In this document: positions 60,952-64,000 of the stretch, one piece after another | How positions within the stretch are numbered: position 1 is the stretch's first letter | Layout of the letters: each line of letters opens with the position of its first letter | Assembly (NCBI RefSeq): GCF_004000435.1 | Contig: NZ_RBVZ01000008.1 | Span: 40,630-104,629 of the forward strand | From: Alexandriicola marinus | Lineage (GTDB): Bacteria > Pseudomonadota > Alphaproteobacteria > Rhodobacterales > Rhodobacteraceae | Direction of reading: 5' to 3' | DNA: 64,000 nt | The notes under the pieces: model-generated | Told to the model about the DNA's origin: nothing | Database searches by the model: none | The model's input: the letters and a program-made list of their open reading frames with translations, nothing else | Position numbers and translations under genes: made by a program

Positions 60952-63871
60952 GCAGCCGCCCTCCGTCCGGATCGAAGAAGACCGGTTCACAAATCTCGCA
61001 CAGGAAATCCGTGCCCCGCAGATGATCGACGAAGCGCACGACCTCTCCGTGACGGTCCGGGCCGCGCTTGAGGAACCCAAGCCCGATCCAGTGCCCAAGC
61101 GTGGGTGACGGACCGACCGAGGTGACATAGCCCTGCGCATTGCTGCGGACGGGCTCTGCGTCGCGGTCGAAAAGGAAGGCCCCGGCCGACAGGGCATCCC
61201 CGGGTCGGACAGGTTTCAGCCCGACCAGCCGTTCGCGCCCCGGATCGGTCAGCCCCGGCCGTGCGGCGGCGGCCTGACCCACACAGACCTTCTTGCGGCT
61301 GACCAACCTGTCCATCCCGACGTCGAACGCGGTCACCCGGCCATGGATCTCGGCATGGGTGATGAACCCCTTTTCAAGGCGCATGACGTTGAGCGCCTCC
61401 ATCCCGTAGGTGCAGCCGCCCATCACCTCGGCCTGCGATGACAAGAGCCGGAACAGGCTTTCGCCATAGTCGACCGGCACGGCGATTTCATAGGCCATCT
61501 CGCCCGAGAACGAGATTCGGAAGAGCCGCCCCTCGACGCCACCGACCCGGACCGCACCGCAGCCCATATAGGGCATGGTCGCGTCATCCGTCGGATCATC
61601 GAGGAGCGTATTCAGCAATTCGCGTGCCCGCGGCCCCGCCACGGAAAACTGCGCCCAGGCATCGGTGACCGAGGCGATGCGCACGTCGAGATCGGGCCGC
61701 CAGACCTGCAACGCCAACTCGAGATGGCGCATCACCTGCCCCGCCGCTGCCGTCGTCGTCGTCATGACATAATGATGCTCGCCCAGTCGCGCCGTGGTGC
61801 CATCGTCCATGACATGGCCATCCTCGCGCAGCATGATGCCATAGCGGACCCGGCCGACCTTGAGGGTCGAGAAGGTGTTGGCATAGACGAAATCCAGCAA
61901 TTCCGCCGCATCGGGCCCCTGTATGTCGATCTTGCCCAGGGTCGAGACATCGACCACGCCCACCGCCTCGCGCACCTGTCGGACTTCGCGGTCGCAGGCC
62001 TCCTGCCATGTGGTCTCGTCTGCCTTGGGCACATAGGACGGGCGATACCAAAGCCCCACCTCAATCATCGGCGCGCCCATTGCGCGCAGGGCCCCGTCCG
62101 ATGGCGTCAGCCTGCGAGGGGCAAAGCCCATGCCCTCGGCCCCGGCGCCCATCGCGGCGATCGCCACGGGCGAATAAGGCGGGCGAAAGGTGGTGGTCCC
62201 CGTCTCGGGGATGGCGCGGCCCGTGGCATCGGCCAGCACGGCGAGCGCGGCTACGTTCGAGCTCTTGCCCTGATCGGTGGCCATGCCCTGCGTGGTGTAG
62301 CGTTTCATATGCTCAACCGAGCGGAAGTTTTCCTGCGCGGCGAGCCGGATATCCTTTACATGCACGTCGTTCTGAAAATCGAGCCATTTGCGGCCCTTGC
62401 CTTCGACCAGCCAGAAGGGCCGGATCGCATAGTCGCGCCCCTCGGCCTCCGGCACGGGAATGTCGGGGGCCTTCTGCTCCAACGCCGACAGCGCAGCACC
62501 CGCCGCGCGCAGACCGTCCCGCAGGCAGGCATCGGTCGAGAAATGGCCCGCGGCGGCGCCCGCCACCTCCATCCCCGGAATCGCCCCGGGCGCCGGCACG
62601 AACGAGGCGATGTCATCGTTCCAGACCGGGCGGCCGTTCATATGGCAGGTCAGGTGCACCGTCGGGTTCCAGCCCCCCGACATCGCAAGGCAATCGGTGC
62701 GGATGTTGCGTGTGCTGCCCTGATAGCGGATCGTGATGTGTTCGAGCGCGTGGCGTCCGGTCGTGCCCACGACCTCAGCCCCGGCAAAGACCGGGAAATC
62801 GCCACCGGGCGCCGCATCCTCACGCACATCGATAACGCCCGCGACGGTGACGCCGGCCGCGGCCAGATCGCGCGCGGTGCGGTGGGCATCGTCATTATTG
62901 GCAAAGACGGTGACACGCCGCCCGGGCGCCACGCCCCACCGGTTGAGATAGGCACGCACGGCACCGGCCATCATGACCCCGGGCCGGTCGTTGTCCGGAA
63001 ATGCGATCGGCCGCTCGAGCGCGCCCGCCGCAAGGATCGAGGCCCGTGCCGAAATCCTCCAGAAGCATTCCCGAGGCGCGTCGCCGCCCGGCGGCAGGTG
63101 CCGCGCCACCCGTTCCAGCGCGCCGAAGGTGCCCTGATCATAGGCACCGGTCACGGTGGTGCGCGTCATCAGGCGAACATTCGGCAGTCCGCGAAGTTCG
63201 GTCAGAACCTCCTCCGCCCAGTCATGCGCCTCGACCCCGTCGATATCCTCGACCTCGGCCAGAAGACGCCCGCCCATCCGGTCGTTCTCGTCGGCGAGGA
63301 TCACATCCGCCCCGGCCCGCCCCGCGGCCAGTGCGGCCATCAGACCGGCGGGCCCCGCGCCGATCACGAGAAGGTCGCAATGGGCAAACGCCTTCTCATT
63401 CACCTCGTGATCATAATCCGAGGCGAGCGATCCAAGACCGGCGGCATGGCGGATCACCGGTTCGTATAGCTTTTCCCAGAACCCGCGCGGCCACATGAAC
63501 GTCTTGTAGTAGAAGCCCGCGCCAAGGAACGGAGCCATCAGGTCGTTGACCGCCATCAGGTCGTGTTTCAGCGTCGGAAACCGGTTCTGGCTTCGCGCGA
63601 CAAGCCCGTCATACAGTTCCTGCACCGTGGCGCGGGTGTTCGGGATCGCGCTTGCCCCCTGCCCTACGCTGACCAGCGCGTTGGGCTCTTCCGATCCGGC
63701 GGTCAGGATACCGCGCGGGCGGTGATACTTGAACGACCGCCCCACCAGGGCAGCGCCGTTGGCCAGAAGCGCCGAGGCCAGCGTGTCGCCCTCGCGCCCC
63801 TCGTAGCGTTTGCCATCGAAGGTAAAGCCCAGGGGCGCGGTGCCGATCCGGCCATGTCCGTCGATCCTCAC
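60944..63871 (-). CDS. soxA: Sarcosine oxidase alpha subunit
   Basis: 975 residues, starting at a GTG that overlaps the soxD stop (GTGA). Domains: N-terminal 2Fe-2S-like fold region (about 1-90), FAD/NAD-binding domain with VIGAGPAGLMAALAAGRAG (about 168-186) and a C-terminal aminomethyltransferase-type folate domain (about 590-975, with VGVVDVSTLGKIDIQGPDAAELL). It oxidises sarcosine to glycine, giving 5,10-methylene-THF and H2O2. Completes the betaine-dimethylglycine-sarcosine route. Confidence 0.95.
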   Translation of the reverse strand: MRIDGHGRIGTAPLGFTFDGKRYEGREGDTLASALLANGAALVGRSFKYHRPRGILTAGSEEPNALVSVGQGASAIPNTRATVQELYDGLVARSQNRFPTLKHDLMAVNDLMAPFLGAGFYYKTFMWPRGFWEKLYEPVIRHAAGLGSLASDYDHEVNEKAFAHCDLLVIGAGPAGLMAALAAGRAGADVILADENDRMGGRLLAEVEDIDGVEAHDWAEEVLTELRGLPNVRLMTRTTVTGAYDQGTFGALERVARHLPPGGDAPRECFWRISARASILAAGALERPIAFPDNDRPGVMMAGAVRAYLNRWGVAPGRRVTVFANNDDAHRTARDLAAAGVTVAGVIDVREDAAPGGDFPVFAGAEVVGTTGRHALEHITIRYQGSTRNIRTDCLAMSGGWNPTVHLTCHMNGRPVWNDDIASFVPAPGAIPGMEVAGAAAGHFSTDACLRDGLRAAGAALSALEQKAPDIPVPEAEGRDYAIRPFWLVEGKGRKWLDFQNDVHVKDIRLAAQENFRSVEHMKRYTTQGMATDQGKSSNVAALAVLADATGRAIPETGTTTFRPPYSPVAIAAMGAGAEGMGFAPRRLTPSDGALRAMGAPMIEVGLWYRPSYVPKADETTWQEACDREVRQVREAVGVVDVSTLGKIDIQGPDAAELLDFVYANTFSTLKVGRVRYGIMLREDGHVMDDGTTARLGEHHYVMTTTTAAAGQVMRHLELALQVWRPDLDVRIASVTDAWAQFSVAGPRARELLNTLLDDPTDDATMPYMGCGAVRVGGVEGRLFRISFSGEMAYEIAVPVDYGESLFRLLSSQAEVMGGCTYGMEALNVMRLEKGFITHAEIHGRVTAFDVGMDRLVSRKKVCVGQAAAARPGLTDPGRERLVGLKPVRPGDALSAGAFLFDRDAEPVRSNAQGYVTSVGPSPTLGHWIGLGFLKRGPDRHGEVVRFVDHLRGTDFLCEICEPVFFDPDGGRLRG

Positions 63872-64000
63872 GCCTGATCCCCCGGCAGCGCCGCGCCGAT
63901 GACATGATGGGTCGCCGTGTCGCGGGTGATGACGGCAATCGTGCTGCAGGGATCATGGCACCACAGGTCGCGTGTGGGGCCCGCCGGATTGTCGCGCAGG
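63868..64000 (-). CDS. soxD: Sarcosine oxidase delta subunit (partial)
   Basis: The C-terminal 43 residues are visible before the window ends: YLRDN-type LRDNPAGPTRDLWCH, then ITRDTATHHVIGAALPGD and a stop. This is the SoxD pattern; the small zinc-binding delta subunit bridges the others. The TGA overlaps the soxA GTG. soxB would be expected upstream, beyond the window edge. Confidence 0.85.
   Translation of the reverse strand, partial: LRDNPAGPTRDLWCHDPCSTIAVITRDTATHHVIGAALPGDQA

Noticed and set aside
1..64000. tRNA or rRNA genes, insertion sequences, integrases, prophage or defence systems
   Set aside because: Intergenic gaps were scanned for tRNA T-loop patterns and terminal inverted repeats and the proteins for transposase, integrase, nuclease or toxin motifs; none was convincing.

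Overview
The window looks like chromosomal DNA from a high-GC alphaproteobacterium, most likely of the Rhodobacteraceae (Roseobacter group). The indications are the protein repertoire (heterotetrameric sarcosine oxidase, carnitine cleavage enzymes, an MttB-like methyltransferase, prpE, DUF3572, DUF983, alphaproteobacterial CsgH), dense gene packing with many ATGA/GTGA overlaps, and housekeeping genes (metG, gltX, glyA, nadE, nadK) throughout. No tRNA, rRNA, insertion sequence, integrase, prophage, CRISPR array or defence locus was recognised.

Layout. 1-2.5 kb: 3' end of a PfkB sugar kinase, dtd and a cation/proton antiporter. 2.5-6.2 kb: a CAP-domain protein and the zinc regulon zur-znuC-znuB, divergent from znuA across a 14-bp palindrome. 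6.4-8 kb: two tandem palindromes and an MttB-family methyltransferase. 8-10 kb: DUF3572 and a PleD-like diguanylate cyclase with a degenerate receiver. 10-12.1 kb: an ECF-type sigma operon (EF-hand protein, sigma factor, probable anti-sigma, CnrR/CpxP-like protein). 12.3-16.2 kb: DUF983, Nudix, DMT exporter, fatty acid desaturase and an XRE regulator. 16.2-19.2 kb: a carnitine-to-glycine-betaine operon (BKACE, lipocalin, dehydrogenase-thioesterase fusion). 19.5-25.5 kb: three paralogous RTX/beta-helix proteins, probably type I secreted, with an aldo/keto reductase between the first two. 25.7-30.1 kb: metG, an M48-like pseudopeptidase and a SPOR-domain protein. 30.2-34.7 kb: nucleoside salvage operon cdd-deoA-deoB-add-upp. 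34.8-41.1 kb: VOC/cupin protein, malic enzyme, sulfotransferase, prpE. 41.1-42.6 kb: a decayed Hint-domain pseudogene and a curlin/CsgH pair. 42.8-47 kb: nadK, glyA, a probable copper pair, a small lipoprotein, a small membrane protein and a cold-shock gene. 47.2-54.4 kb: tesA divergent from ybbA-ybbP, a GGCT-like protein, gltX, a zincin and a Pfk-2-type kinase. 54.4-58.8 kb: MFS exporter, DUF1801, wrbA, nadE. 58.9-64 kb: a secreted protein built of 23-residue MORN repeats, then soxD-soxA-soxG running off the window edge.

Working together. The carnitine operon should release glycine betaine; the MttB-family protein is a candidate for its demethylation; sarcosine oxidase would finish the route at glycine and 5,10-methylene-THF, feeding glyA. 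This is a pathway inference across separate loci, not one operon. The zinc genes form a self-contained uptake and regulation unit. The cell-surface theme is strong: RTX proteins, curlin, MORN, SPOR and CAP proteins and two small lipoproteins. The least explained parts are the RTX trio, the lipocalin inside the carnitine operon, the curlin repeats with stacked cysteines, the M48-like pseudopeptidase and the tandem palindromes near 6.44 kb.
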